The notes: generated by a model not told the origin, from the sequence alone. A DNA stretch of 64,000 nt from an uncultured Bacteroidales bacterium (GCA_902788865.1 CADALZ010000009.1:1-64000), one strand, 5' to 3'. Shown: positions 1 through 7,803, numbered from the stretch's first letter. Made by a program: numbers and translations.

Positions 1-285
1 ATCACGAAGGAGGAGAAGAGCTCCATCCAGATAGGCCATGCGGTATGGACGCGTGAGCTCTGCGTGCCCATCCGTGACGGTCAGGAGTGCGGCAACTGCG
101 CAAGGCATTGTCCTACTGGTGCCATCACGATGGTTCCGCTGGATGCCGACGACCCTGCTTCCAAGAAGATCCCCGTGATCAACGAGGAGATGTGCATCGG
201 CTGCGGCACGTGCGAGGCGCTGTGCCCGAGCCGTCCGCTGAGTGCGATCTACGTGGAGGGCCATGAAGTTCACAGAGAGATTTAA
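1..285 (+). CDS. 4Fe-4S dicluster ferredoxin-type protein, C-terminal end (5' partial)
   Basis: The frame is open from base 1 to a TAA at 283-285, so the start lies outside the window. The visible 94 residues hold two cysteine clusters, CGNCARHCP and CIGCGTCEALCP, the signature of a bacterial 2[4Fe-4S] ferredoxin domain that carries electrons. The next gene on the same strand is an aldo/keto reductase that also ends in Fe-S clusters, so the two probably form a redox pair. They are separated by a 126-bp repeat-rich spacer. The identity of the missing N-terminal part cannot be judged. Confidence 0.85.
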   Translation: MTKEEKSSIQIGHAVWTRELCVPIRDGQECGNCARHCPTGAITMVPLDADDPASKKIPVINEEMCIGCGTCEALCPSRPLSAIYVEGHEVHREI

Positions 286-289
286 TTAA

Positions 290-395
290 ATTGAAAATTG
301 AGAATTGAAAATTGAGAATTACGGCTTTGCCGTTTCCACATGAACAGATTCATACTGCATAGCTAATTCTCAATCCTCAATCCTCAATCCTCAAT
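290..395. repeat. GAGAATTGA-type intergenic inverted repeat
   Basis: The spacer is built from short direct repeats of AAAATTGAGAATTG, a small ACGGCTTTGCCGT hairpin, and then the complementary series AATTCTCAATCCTCAATCC. The 11-mers ATTGAGAATTA (311-321) and TAATTCTCAAT (364-374) are perfect inverted repeats. The same word family recurs at 33535-33660 and inside the primase gene near 6440. Confidence 0.8.
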
Positions 396-411
396 AAAAA
401 AGAGTACCGTT

Positions 412-1818
412 ATGAAAAAGATAGACAGAAGAAGTTTTCTCAAGACCTTGGGCGTGGGAGCCGCAGGTGCTGCGATGGCCAGCTGTGGGCCTAAAACGCC
501 TGCCATGTACGACCCAAAGAGCACACATACCGATCCTGTGCCAACAGACCAGATGACCTACAGGACGCACAACGTCTCTGGCGATAAAGTTTCCATCTTA
601 GGCTACGGCTGCATGCGCTGGCCTATGATTCCTAACCCTAACGGACGCGGACAGGTCATAGATCAGGAGCGTGTGAATGAGCTGGTGGACTATGCCTTGG
701 AGCATGGTGTGAACTATTTCGATACATCACCTGTCTATGGACAGGGCATGTCGGAGGGAGCCACGGGTACGGCCTTGGCACGCCATCCGCGCAACAGCTA
801 TTTCATCGCTACCAAGATGTCTAACCATAACATCGCACAGATTCCAGACATCAGCGATGCAGAGGTGTTCCGCCAGTCTAAAGAGATGTACGAGAAGTCG
901 TTTGTAGAGCTGAAGACCGACTACTTTGACTACTACCTGCTGCACTCCATTGGTGGCCAGCGAGGCATGTGGACCCTCAACAAGCGCTTCTTCGACAGCG
1001 GCGTGCTGGACTTCCTGGTTGAAGAGAAGAAGAAAGGCAAGATACGCAACTTAGGCTTCTCTTGGCATGGCGACATACAGGTGTTCAACCACATGCTGCA
1101 GCTGCATGACGAAGGCAAGTACCATTGGGACTTCGTACAGATTCAGATGAACTATCTGGACTGGACGCACGCCACAGGTCGAAATACCAATGCCGAGTAC
1201 CTCTATGGCGAGTTGGTGAAGCGTGACATCATGGCGGTGATCATGGAGCCGCTGCTGGGCGGCCGTCTGTCCGACCTGCCACAGCATGTGGTGGCTCGCC
1301 TGAAGCAGCGCCGTCCAGAAGACAGCTGCGCCTCATGGGCCTTCCGCTGGGTGGGTAGCTATCCTATGGTGATGTGTGTGCTGAGTGGTATGACCTACAT
1401 GGAGCACCTGCAGGACAATGTGCGTTCTTACTCTCCATTGGTGGAGGTGACGGAAGAAGACAAGGTGTTCCTCGAGGAGACTGCCGACCTCATCATGAAG
1501 TATCCGCTCATCAACTGCAACAACTGCGAGTACTGCATGCCATGTCCTTACGGCCTCGACATTCCGGGCACGCTGCTGCATTATAATAAGTGTGTGAACA
1601 ACGGTAATCTGCCAAGCAGTCAGGGCGATCCAGAATACAAGAAGATGCGCCGCGCCTTCTTGGTGGGCTACGATCGCTCCGTGCCTAAGCTGCGCCAGGC
1701 CGACCATTGCACGGGGTGCAACCAATGCTCGCCACTCTGTCCGCAGAGCATCGACATCCCTGCCCAGATGCAGCGCATCAGCAACTTCGTGGAGAGTCTG
1801 AAACAAAATACCCTCTAA
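412..1818 (+). CDS. Aldo/keto reductase with C-terminal 4Fe-4S clusters, Tat-type signal
   Basis: This 468-residue protein starts with a twin-arginine-like segment (RRSFLKTLGVG) that ends in MASC, a plausible lipobox, so export by Tat and lipidation are likely. Residues about 60-360 form an aldo/keto reductase TIM barrel: DTSPVYGQG carries the catalytic Asp and Tyr region, ATKMS the Lys and LLHS the His. The C-terminus adds CNNCEYCMPCP (near residue 370) and CTGCNQCSPLCP (near 434), typical of ferredoxin-fused AKRs. NAD(P)H- or ferredoxin-linked carbonyl reduction is expected; the substrate is unknown. The preceding gene also encodes an Fe-S protein. A terminator follows at 1848. Confidence 0.92.
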   Translation: MKKIDRRSFLKTLGVGAAGAAMASCGPKTPAMYDPKSTHTDPVPTDQMTYRTHNVSGDKVSILGYGCMRWPMIPNPNGRGQVIDQERVNELVDYALEHGVNYFDTSPVYGQGMSEGATGTALARHPRNSYFIATKMSNHNIAQIPDISDAEVFRQSKEMYEKSFVELKTDYFDYYLLHSIGGQRGMWTLNKRFFDSGVLDFLVEEKKKGKIRNLGFSWHGDIQVFNHMLQLHDEGKYHWDFVQIQMNYLDWTHATGRNTNAEYLYGELVKRDIMAVIMEPLLGGRLSDLPQHVVARLKQRRPEDSCASWAFRWVGSYPMVMCVLSGMTYMEHLQDNVRSYSPLVEVTEEDKVFLEETADLIMKYPLINCNNCEYCMPCPYGLDIPGTLLHYNKCVNNGNLPSSQGDPEYKKMRRAFLVGYDRSVPKLRQADHCTGCNQCSPLCPQSIDIPAQMQRISNFVESLKQNTL

Positions 1819-1847
1819 GGAATTATTTCTTATTTGATAGTTGTGCG

Positions 1848-1886
1848 AATCCCCTCTCGGACGTGTGCTGGGAGGGGATTTTTTTT
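1848..1886 (+). terminator. Intrinsic terminator after the aldo/keto reductase
   Basis: AATCCCCTC (1848-1856) pairs with GAGGGGATT (1872-1880), a perfect 9-bp stem followed directly by TTTTTT. Confidence 0.9.
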
Positions 1887-1951
1887 GTCACATCTGTAAT
1901 ATTGTTAAATATTTCGGTATTTCTGGTAAGCGAGGAGTGGGTTTGTAACGC

Positions 1952-1959
1952 TATCTTTG
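1952..1959 (+). promoter_or_regulatory. Bacteroidota -7 box TATCTTTG
   Basis: An exact TAnnTTTG match 27 bases before the ATG of the outer-membrane barrel gene at 1987, giving a short leader. No clear -33 element was identified. Confidence 0.7.
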
Positions 1960-1986
1960 CAGGAGAAAAATTAGTGTTATTAAGAT

Positions 1987-4239
1987 ATGAACCCATTTAC
2001 CAGACTATCTGCCATGGCCGCGAGCCTAGTGCTCTGCGCCAACCTCATGGCACAAGAACAGAAAAATGATACCATTAAGACCCGTAGTGAGGGAAGTAAC
2101 CGCAACCTGCTGATGAACGCAGCCTCTGCCAGTCAGCCCCGCCAGATCTCACTCGGACTCCCCATCAGCGGCAATGCCTACATCTACGAAGACGGCCTGC
2201 CCGTGTCATACTATAACTTCCAGATCTATCCCTACAAGAGTTGGCACAGCGGCGTGAGCCACGAGAGCACAGCCACCATGAGTCCGCAAGACATGGTGCT
2301 GAAGTATGGCATCATCAGCTATAGCGTAGATAGCAAGTCGCGCTTGGCAGGCGATAAGTTCGAAGGCCGCGTGAACTATACCCTCAACCAGTTTGGCCGC
2401 CAAGCCATAGATGCCAACCTCTCCACGCCGATAGGCAAGGGGTGGGGCATCAGCCTGAGCAGCTACCAGAACTTCGATCCGGGGAGCAACCGCATGGCCA
2501 TGAGCTACCTCATGGAGCGCACCCAGTTCTATAAGGGAAGCCTCTCCAAGACCTTTGCCGATGGCCGTGGCAAGGCTGGCATCATCTACCAGTACTCCAA
2601 CTTCCGAAACCACATAGAGAACTTCGGTCCCTTCATCTTCGTGGGCGATGGCAGCGTGAAGGAGCTCGACGGCTTCAAGCTGGGACGCGACAGCTACCGC
2701 CCAGCCGACACCTATATCCAGTATCTCGATGTGGCTACAGGACAGATGGCAGAGCAGCACGTCGATGATGCCAATACCGACAAGATACACAACGTGAACT
2801 TCGTGCTGGACTACGACCTCAGCAACGGCATGAAGCTGGCCGTACACAGCAAGTATAAGAACGGCCATAGCTACCGCGCCAATCCCACCATCTCTGGCGT
2901 GACCAATGCCACCACCGAGACTGGCTTCACCTACGAAGACGGCACGCCATTCCAGGGCATGGTGCAGAACCGCCGTTACATGCACTTCGATGCCTTTGAG
3001 GAAAGTTGGATGACCAATGCCTCCCTCAGCGGCATCAGCTCCAACCGCCGCCACCGCTGGATGGTAGAGGCCGACTACTGGCTGAACCATGCCGGCACGC
3101 AGACCTCCATGTGGATGGCTTCGCACGAGGTGAAGAAAGACCCTAAGCTGCTCTACCTCAACGGACAGAGCGGACGCGCCTACAACAGCTATGCCGAGTA
3201 TTACCACGGCCATGAGCACAAGCTCTTCGCCTTTGCCAGCGATGAGTGGAACGTGACCGACCGTCTGTGGCTCAAGGCTGGTCTGCGTCTGGAGTACCTC
3301 AACGTGCGCGGACGTGCCGCCAATGATGTCAACCCCGGCAATGCCCGTCACACAGGCTTCAGCCTTGCAGAAGCTGGCGTGCAGCCCAACAAGATAAACG
3401 ACAGCCACTTCAACCATGCCTACCTGGTGAGCGGTCGCTATGAGCTGCTCGATGGGTTCGGCCTGCAGGCAGAGTACAATAGTGCCACCATCCACTCGCA
3501 GCTCTTCCACTACGGCACCTACCGTTACCCGTCGCAGAAGGGCATCACGGCCAACTACTTCCGTGGTGGCATCTTCTGGAAAAACAGCTGGATAGACCTC
3601 ACCTCGCAGATCACCTACATAGAGCAGAAGAATGCGCAGGAGCGCCCCAACTTCAGCCATGTGCTCACCCGTGATGCCAACGGCATGAAGGCTGGGCAGG
3701 AAGAAAACCTCACCATGTTCACCTACTACGACCTCGCCACGCTGGGCTGGCTCACCGATGCTGTAGTGACCCCGTTCAAGGGTTTCAACGTGCATGTGAT
3801 GTTCACCATGCGCAACCCGCAGTACAAGAACTTCAAGCTCACGCCTACCTTCAGCGATGGGGTGACCGAGGAGCACGACTTCAGCAACAACAACATCACC
3901 GCCCTCTCGAAGACGGAGTTGGAGATAGAGCCCAGCTACAGCTTCGGCAAGTGGCGTGTGTGGCTCAGCGCCCGCTACTTCTCCAAGCAGTATATCAACA
4001 AGACCAACTCGCTCTACTTCAATGGTCGCTGGGAGACCTTCGGCGGCGTGAACTATAAGTTGAACGACCATGTGAGTTTTGCGGGCAGCATCGTGAATAT
4101 CCTGAACCAGAAGGGTGCCAGCGGCTCCATCACCTCTGCCGACTTGGTGACAGATCCCACACCCTATAAGAACTACGTGATGGCTGGTACCTTCATCCGC
4201 CCGTTCACCGTGGAGCTGACCACCCGCCTCACGTTCTGA
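1987..4239 (+). CDS. Outer-membrane beta-barrel, TonB-dependent-receptor-like
   Basis: This 750-residue protein has a Sec signal peptide (to about residue 22, ending LMAQ). Its plug-like N-terminal part (SGNAYIYEDGLPVSYYN) resembles the plug of TonB-dependent receptors but lacks the carboxypeptidase-like regulatory domain common in Bacteroidota receptors. The rest is alternating aromatic beta strands (LRLEYLNVRG, VWLSARYFSKQY) ending in TVELTTRLTF, a terminal barrel strand with a C-terminal Phe. No TonB box could be assigned. It is monocistronic with its own -7 box and a repeat-rich 3' region. Transport of a siderophore, metal complex or other large solute is the family expectation; the ligand is unknown. 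Confidence 0.8.
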   Translation: MNPFTRLSAMAASLVLCANLMAQEQKNDTIKTRSEGSNRNLLMNAASASQPRQISLGLPISGNAYIYEDGLPVSYYNFQIYPYKSWHSGVSHESTATMSPQDMVLKYGIISYSVDSKSRLAGDKFEGRVNYTLNQFGRQAIDANLSTPIGKGWGISLSSYQNFDPGSNRMAMSYLMERTQFYKGSLSKTFADGRGKAGIIYQYSNFRNHIENFGPFIFVGDGSVKELDGFKLGRDSYRPADTYIQYLDVATGQMAEQHVDDANTDKIHNVNFVLDYDLSNGMKLAVHSKYKNGHSYRANPTISGVTNATTETGFTYEDGTPFQGMVQNRRYMHFDAFEESWMTNASLSGISSNRRHRWMVEADYWLNHAGTQTSMWMASHEVKKDPKLLYLNGQSGRAYNSYAEYYHGHEHKLFAFASDEWNVTDRLWLKAGLRLEYLNVRGRAANDVNPGNARHTGFSLAEAGVQPNKINDSHFNHAYLVSGRYELLDGFGLQAEYNSATIHSQLFHYGTYRYPSQKGITANYFRGGIFWKNSWIDLTSQITYIEQKNAQERPNFSHVLTRDANGMKAGQEENLTMFTYYDLATLGWLTDAVVTPFKGFNVHVMFTMRNPQYKNFKLTPTFSDGVTEEHDFSNNNITALSKTELEIEPSYSFGKWRVWLSARYFSKQYINKTNSLYFNGRWETFGGVNYKLNDHVSFAGSIVNILNQKGASGSITSADLVTDPTPYKNYVMAGTFIRPFTVELTTRLTF

Positions 4240-4254
4240 TGCACAGAGAACAGA

Positions 4255-4470
4255 ATCCATCCCTCTCCCTCTGGGGGCATCTCGCTCCCTTTGAGAGAGG
4301 TTCTCAACCCCATCCCTCTCCCTCTGGGAGAGGTCCCGAATTCATTCCCTCTCCCTCTGGGAGAGGTTAGGTGAGGGCTGTCACATAGCGTGGCTATCGT
4401 CCTATGCAGGCCCATCCTATGCAGGCGGCGTTCCCTCTCCAAACCTCCCCCAGTGGGGGAGGGATTAACA
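4255..4470. repeat. CCCTCTCC/GGGAGAGG palindromic repeat cluster (unit A, copy 1)
   Basis: Three copies of a CCCTCTCCCTCTGGGAGAGG-like palindrome are followed by a segment containing CCTATGCAGGC, GGCGTTCCCTCTCC and CCTCCCCCAGTGGGGGAGG. The reverse complement of the whole arrangement recurs at 7261-7392 and 7700-7803. No gene was found between 4240 and 4932; that stretch is made of this unit, the hairpin element at 4518 and the tandem repeat at 4671. Confidence 0.85.
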
Positions 4471-4517
4471 ACTCAAGTTTCGCAAGAATAAAACAAAGCC
4501 CCAGAGGGGCTTAATAG

Positions 4518-4660
4518 GGTAGCCAGCCATGTAATGGCTGGTAATATGGGTGCTATAGAGAGACAGCGTGCCGTAGGTACGCAACGAATTGTGAGGTGGC
4601 GTACCTAATGGCACGCATTCTATGACCGTTATTTATCCAGCCATTACATGGCTGGCTACC
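4518..4660. repeat. MITE-like hairpin element, copy 1
   Basis: The 143-bp element is bounded by a perfect 24-bp inverted repeat: 4518-4541 (begins GGTAGCCAGCC) and 4637-4660 (ends GGCTGGCTACC). A second, nested inverted pair (GTAGGTACGC and GCGTACCTA) lies inside. A diverged copy occurs in the opposite orientation at 7437-7578. There is no coding capacity. Confidence 0.88.
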
Positions 4661-4670
4661 ATATATGATG

Positions 4671-4860
4671 CCTACGGCATCACCTTTTTGCCTATTTGCA
4701 TCTTTGCATTTTTGCATATTACGGCGTAGCCGTACATGTGCCTACGGCATCACCTTTTTGCATTTTTGCATTTTTTAATGTTTTAATTTTACGGCGTAGC
4801 CGTACATGTGCCTACGGCATCACCTTTTTGCATATTTGCATTTTATAATTTTCTAATTTT
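4671..4860. repeat. 70-bp tandem repeat (about 2.7 units)
   Basis: Units begin with CCTACGGCATCACCTTTTTG at 4671, 4741 and 4811, a period of exactly 70 bp. Each contains TTTGCAT runs and the palindrome ACGGCGTAGCCGT. The AT-rich part (TTTTAATTTT, TTTGCAT) is the same word family seen at 6220-6300, 7610-7680 and 25742-25830. Confidence 0.85.
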
Positions 4861-4932
4861 TAAATTTAAAAAAAAGGCTGGCCCCCTTGGTGAGGATAGC
4901 CAGCCTGCTGATAGAGAGCGCTGTGAGCGCGC

Positions 4933-5058
4933 TTAGAACTGAATCGGTCCGTGACCCAGACAACTGGTGGTGGTGAGGGCCGTGATGAAGGCGGTGAGCG
5001 CGGCTACTATCATCTTCGCCACAAGCTCTATGATGCGTTTCTTATTCATAGTCTTCAT
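4933..5058 (-). CDS. Smalltalk-type tiny protein (41 aa)
   Basis: This 41-residue ORF begins MKTMNKKRIIELVAKMIV, continues with an Ala/Thr-rich hydrophobic helix, and ends TTTSCLGHGPIQF. A lysine-rich start, one helix and a Ser-Cys near the end are the features of the short Bacteroidales 'smalltalk' proteins, which sit beside HU-like and DUF4248 genes. It lies 7 bp downstream of the HU-like gene on the same strand, so the two are probably co-transcribed. The N-acetylmuramoyl-alanine amidase that often follows in such modules is absent; repeats follow instead. Function is unknown; a membrane or lipoprotein location is possible. Confidence 0.75.
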   Translation of the reverse strand: MKTMNKKRIIELVAKMIVAALTAFITALTTTSCLGHGPIQF

Positions 5059-5065
5059 GCGTCAG

Positions 5066-5644
5066 TTAGCCTAAACCTCCGTTGCCGCCCGTTTCAGAGC
5101 CTGTGCCTGTGCCGCTGCCCTCAGCACCCGTATCGGTGCCCGTATTGCTGCTGTCGGCACCTGTGCCGCTGCCCTGAGTAGTGTCGGTATCGTCTTCGGT
5201 CACCACCTCGCCGCTGGTGGTAGTCACGCGACGCACGATGTCCCCGTTGCGGTCGTAGCAGGTGATCATCACGGCCGTCTGAGCCAGTTCTTGCTTCAGG
5301 GCGGTGTTTGGGGTGAAGATGATGCGACGCGTCTTGATGAGCTCGCTCTTCACCTTGCTGACATCGGCCACCGACTGCGCCGAGAGTCCGAAGCGCATGG
5401 TTCCCAGTCCGGGCAGCGCCACGCTGTGCCCCTCGGTAGCCCATGCCTTGATCACTTCGCCTGCTGCATCCCAGCAAGCCTGCATTACACCTTGGCTCAC
5501 GCCGCTGCGCAGGGCAGCCTCGCGTATCACCTTCTCTTGGTCGAGGGCCGAATAGAGCTCTGGCTGCATCACATAGCGATACTCGCCCTCGCCGTTTTTG
5601 TCGAATTTGAGCTTGCGCTCTACTGCTTTAATCTTGATTGCCAT
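5066..5644 (-). CDS. HU-like DNA-binding domain protein with Gly/Ser/Thr-rich tail
   Basis: The start was placed at MAIKIKAVERKLKF (192 residues); the frame is open 20 codons further upstream, but the sequence there is not protein-like for this family. Residues about 1-125 match the Bacteroidales HU-like family (YSALDQEKVIREAALRSGVS, then ALPGLGTMRFG, the beta-arm region). The last 45 residues are a low-complexity tail (GSGTGADSSNTGTDTG). Such proteins are presumed nucleoid-type DNA binders and are typically found next to DUF4248 and smalltalk genes, as here. A TACCTTTG box at 5823-5830 would give a leader of about 170 nt. Confidence 0.85.
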   Translation of the reverse strand: MAIKIKAVERKLKFDKNGEGEYRYVMQPELYSALDQEKVIREAALRSGVSQGVMQACWDAAGEVIKAWATEGHSVALPGLGTMRFGLSAQSVADVSKVKSELIKTRRIIFTPNTALKQELAQTAVMITCYDRNGDIVRRVTTTSGEVVTEDDTDTTQGSGTGADSSNTGTDTGAEGSGTGTGSETGGNGGLG

Positions 5645-5822
5645 AATCTTCTGTTTTAGTTGGAATCTGATTACGTTTGGGGCCAACTGCATCGGGTGGC
5701 CCACATCCCGCTTTGACTCGAAATCAGGCTGGTTTGCGGCAAAGCTTCGTGACTTTTGCTACAGGCGCCTCTGGCAATTGCTGCGATGCGGTGGTGCAAA
5801 TAGTCTGATTCGTTTCACGTGA

Positions 5823-5830
5823 CAAAGGTA
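5823..5830 (-). promoter_or_regulatory. -7 box TACCTTTG for the HU-like/smalltalk pair
   Basis: The plus strand reads CAAAGGTA. It lies in the 254-bp gap between the DUF4248 gene and the HU-like gene and points toward the latter. A GC-rich hairpin (GCCGCCA/TGGCGGC near 5843-5868) sits just upstream. Confidence 0.6.
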
Positions 5831-5898
5831 CGGCAGCACGCCGCCACCGCTCGGGTGATGGCGGCCGTTGCCGTGTGATGTCGTAGCATTTTCTCCGC

Positions 5899-6117
5899 TT
5901 AAGGCTCGCCCAGATGCTCTACGACGGCCCTCACTTGGCGGGGTGTGAGCACCTTGCTGCTGGTGTAGTAGCCCATCTGCTGCAGCTGCTGCCAGAGTGG
6001 GTCGCAGCGGTGTATCCACGCCATGAGGTGATTTACGGCTGTGCTGGGTGTGCTATCGGGAAAGTACATCAAGGCCAGCTCTTTCTTGGTGTAAGCACGA
6101 ATGATAAAATTTTCCAT
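5899..6117 (-). CDS. DUF4248 family protein
   Basis: This 72-residue protein (MENFIIRAYTKKELALMYFP ... TPRQVRAVVEHLGEP) has the conserved layout of the DUF4248 family: an N-terminal RAY/KELA-MYFP segment, a central WIHRCDPLW, and a C-terminal TPRQV-x5-LGEP helix. The layout suggests a small helical, possibly nucleic-acid-binding protein, but the molecular role is not known. It lies in the usual company of this family: a primase-like gene upstream and an HU-like gene downstream on the same strand. Its immediate 5' leader is nearly identical to that of the primase gene. Confidence 0.88.
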   Translation of the reverse strand: MENFIIRAYTKKELALMYFPDSTPSTAVNHLMAWIHRCDPLWQQLQQMGYYTSSKVLTPRQVRAVVEHLGEP

Positions 6118-6122
6118 AATTC

Positions 6123-6163
6123 TTTTTTTTTAAAACCACGAATTCACCGAATTTTTCGAATTA
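6123..6163. repeat. Shared 5' leader repeat, copy 1
   Basis: The segment TTTTTTTTAAAACCACGAAT followed by TCACCGAATTTTTCGAATTA lies directly before the ATG of the DUF4248 gene. An almost identical copy is at 7221-7259 before the primase ATG, and a partial relative lies near 7810-7835. Confidence 0.85.
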
Positions 6164-6290
6164 ATTCTGCTGAAGAAGTCAATTCCTCTAGTTTCGCAGG
6201 TAAGTGCCGAAGGCACGACAATAATTTATAATATTTTAATCTTTTAATTTTTTAATTTTTGCATATTTGAATATTTGCATTTTTGCATAT

Positions 6291-7214
6291 TTAAATATTA
6301 CGGCTCTGCCGTAAAAACAGTTCGCTAAAGTCCTTGCAGCCAGGGGGGAGCTGATGGTGCGTGAGCGTGGGCAGCACCTCCTTCAGCTGGAGGAAAAGTC
6401 GTTCGCCAGGCGCGTCGCGGTCGGGGTACATGTGGAAAGCAATTGACAATTGAGAATGGAGGATTGACAATTGTTCCAAATCTCTGGACTTCAGCAGCGT
6501 GGCCGACGGGATGGCTATGGCCTTGTGTCCCGCCGAAAGCATGGCCCAGCAGTCTGAACAGCCCTCGGTGATCCACAGCTCCTCGCCCTGACGCAGCAGG
6601 TTCAGTACGGGCAAGTTGTATATGCCACATTGCGAACCCGTGGGGAAGCGGAAGCGGGGCAGGGCACCTTCTGTGAGGTTGCGGTTCTGCAGGCCTATGA
6701 GCTCCCCCTCGCGACTGAAGTAGGGTATCTGCAGCCAGTCCACGCCGTGGCAATCGGTCCATGAGGTGAGGCGGCACCAGCGCACCACACGCTCATCGAG
6801 CCGTCGCTCTCCGAAGAGAAACCTGCGCGCCGCAGCCGAGAGCCATGGGCGCTCGAAGAAGCGGCCGTAGCGGGTGGCGTCGAAGGGTATTGGGTTTAGA
6901 GTTGAGGGTTTAGAGTTTAGGGCCAATCCCTTAAACCCCTCGTCGCTAAGAATCACGTTATGCGCATCGGCCAGCCAGCGGCAGGCATCAAGGAAGTCCT
7001 TGTTCAGGCAGCGCATCACGAGGTCTATCGTGCCGCCCGACGCTCCGCAGACAAAGCACCGGTAGGTGTTCCTGCTAATGCTGAACGAGAGGCTGGCGTG
7101 GTGGTCGTCATGGAAGGGGCAGAGGCACTTGTGATGTGTCACCTGCAGCCCAAGCCGCTCTGCGACCCCTTCTATAGGGAGGTCGCGGAGCTTTTGTAGT
7201 TCAAATCTATCCAT
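6291..7214 (-). CDS. CHC2 zinc-finger/Toprim primase-like protein
   Basis: This 307-residue protein has a DnaG-type CHC2 zinc ribbon: C32 and H35 in CPFH, then C53 and C56 in CFVCG, followed by GASGGTIDLV. A Toprim-like segment follows (LWITEGCSDCWAMLSAGHKA, then MYPDRDAPGE with the acidic DxD). It is shorter than DnaG, as usual for accessory primases of Bacteroidales modules next to DUF3987-like genes, and probably primes replication of an integrated or formerly mobile unit. Two in-frame stretches, near 6436-6480 and 6886-6935, look like captured intergenic repeats rather than family sequence. The reading frame is nevertheless intact. Confidence 0.85.
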   Translation of the reverse strand: MDRFELQKLRDLPIEGVAERLGLQVTHHKCLCPFHDDHHASLSFSISRNTYRCFVCGASGGTIDLVMRCLNKDFLDACRWLADAHNVILSDEGFKGLALNSKPSTLNPIPFDATRYGRFFERPWLSAAARRFLFGERRLDERVVRWCRLTSWTDCHGVDWLQIPYFSREGELIGLQNRNLTEGALPRFRFPTGSQCGIYNLPVLNLLRQGEELWITEGCSDCWAMLSAGHKAIAIPSATLLKSRDLEQLSILHSQLSIAFHMYPDRDAPGERLFLQLKEVLPTLTHHQLPPGCKDFSELFLRQSRNI

Positions 7215-7220
7215 ATTCTG

Positions 7221-7259
7221 TTTTTTTTAAACCACGAATTCACCGAATTTTTCGAATTA
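7221..7259. repeat. Shared 5' leader repeat, copy 2
   Basis: Near-identical to 6123-6163 and placed in the same way directly before a minus-strand ATG (7214). It contains the interleaved palindromic words GAATTC and TTCGAA. Confidence 0.85.
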
Positions 7260-7260
7260 T

Positions 7261-7392
7261 TCCTCCCCCCATGGGGGAGGCTAGGAGAGGGAACGCCTTC
7301 AGCATAGGATGATTACCATGCTATGTGCCAGCCCTCACCTTACCTCTCCCAGAGGGAGAGGGATGAGTCTGGGAACCTCTCCCAGAGGGATT
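7261..7392. repeat. Unit A repeat, copy 2 (opposite orientation)
   Basis: It carries CCCCATGGGG, GGAGAGGGAACGCC, GCATAGGATGATTACC and CCTCTCCCAGAGGGAGAGGG, the reverse complement of the 4320-4470 segment. The gap 7215-7913 contains no gene; it is filled by this unit, the hairpin element at 7437, an AT-rich stretch, a third unit A and a 58-bp dispersed repeat. Confidence 0.85.
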
Positions 7393-7436
7393 GACTGATA
7401 AAAACATACGCAAGTGATGCCGTAGGTATCTTATAT

Positions 7437-7578
7437 GGTAGCCAGCCATGCCAATGGCTGGATAAATAGCGGCCATTGAATGCGTGCCTTTAGGTACGCC
7501 ACCCCACAATGTGTTGCGTACCTACGGCACGCTGTCACTATAGCATCCTCATTACCAGCCATTGCATGGCTGGCTACC
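7437..7578. repeat. MITE-like hairpin element, copy 2 (inverted relative to copy 1)
   Basis: GGTAGCCAGCCATG at 7437 and CATGGCTGGCTACC ending at 7578 are the terminal inverted repeats. The interior is the reverse complement of 4542-4636 with substitutions. The flanking hairpin GCCCCTCTGGGGC is also shared with copy 1 (4498-4511). Confidence 0.88.
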
Positions 7579-7699
7579 CTATTAAGCCCCTCTGGGGCAT
7601 ACAAAATTTTTGCATCTTTGCATATTTTAATTTTTTAATGTTTTAATTTTATAATTTTACGGCTACGCCGTACAGGCATCACTTGCATAACTTCTTTAA

Positions 7700-7803
7700 T
7701 CCCTCCCCCCATGGGGGAGGCTAGGAGAGGGAACGCCTTCTGCATAGGATGATTACCCTGCTATGTGCCTGCCCTCACCTTACCTCTCCCAAAGGGAGAG
7801 GAA
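7700..7803. repeat. Unit A repeat, copy 3
   Basis: Nearly identical to 7261-7370 (CCTCCCCCCATGGGGGAGG, GAACGCCTTC, GCATAGGATGATTACC, CCCTCACCTTACCTCTCCC) and in the same orientation as copy 2. Confidence 0.85.

Noticed and set aside
2206..4260. 684-codon minus-strand open frame opposite the outer-membrane barrel gene
   Set aside because: The plus-strand gene has a signal peptide, barrel strands and a promoter; the antisense frame reads as low-information, His/Val/Glu-rich shadow sequence.
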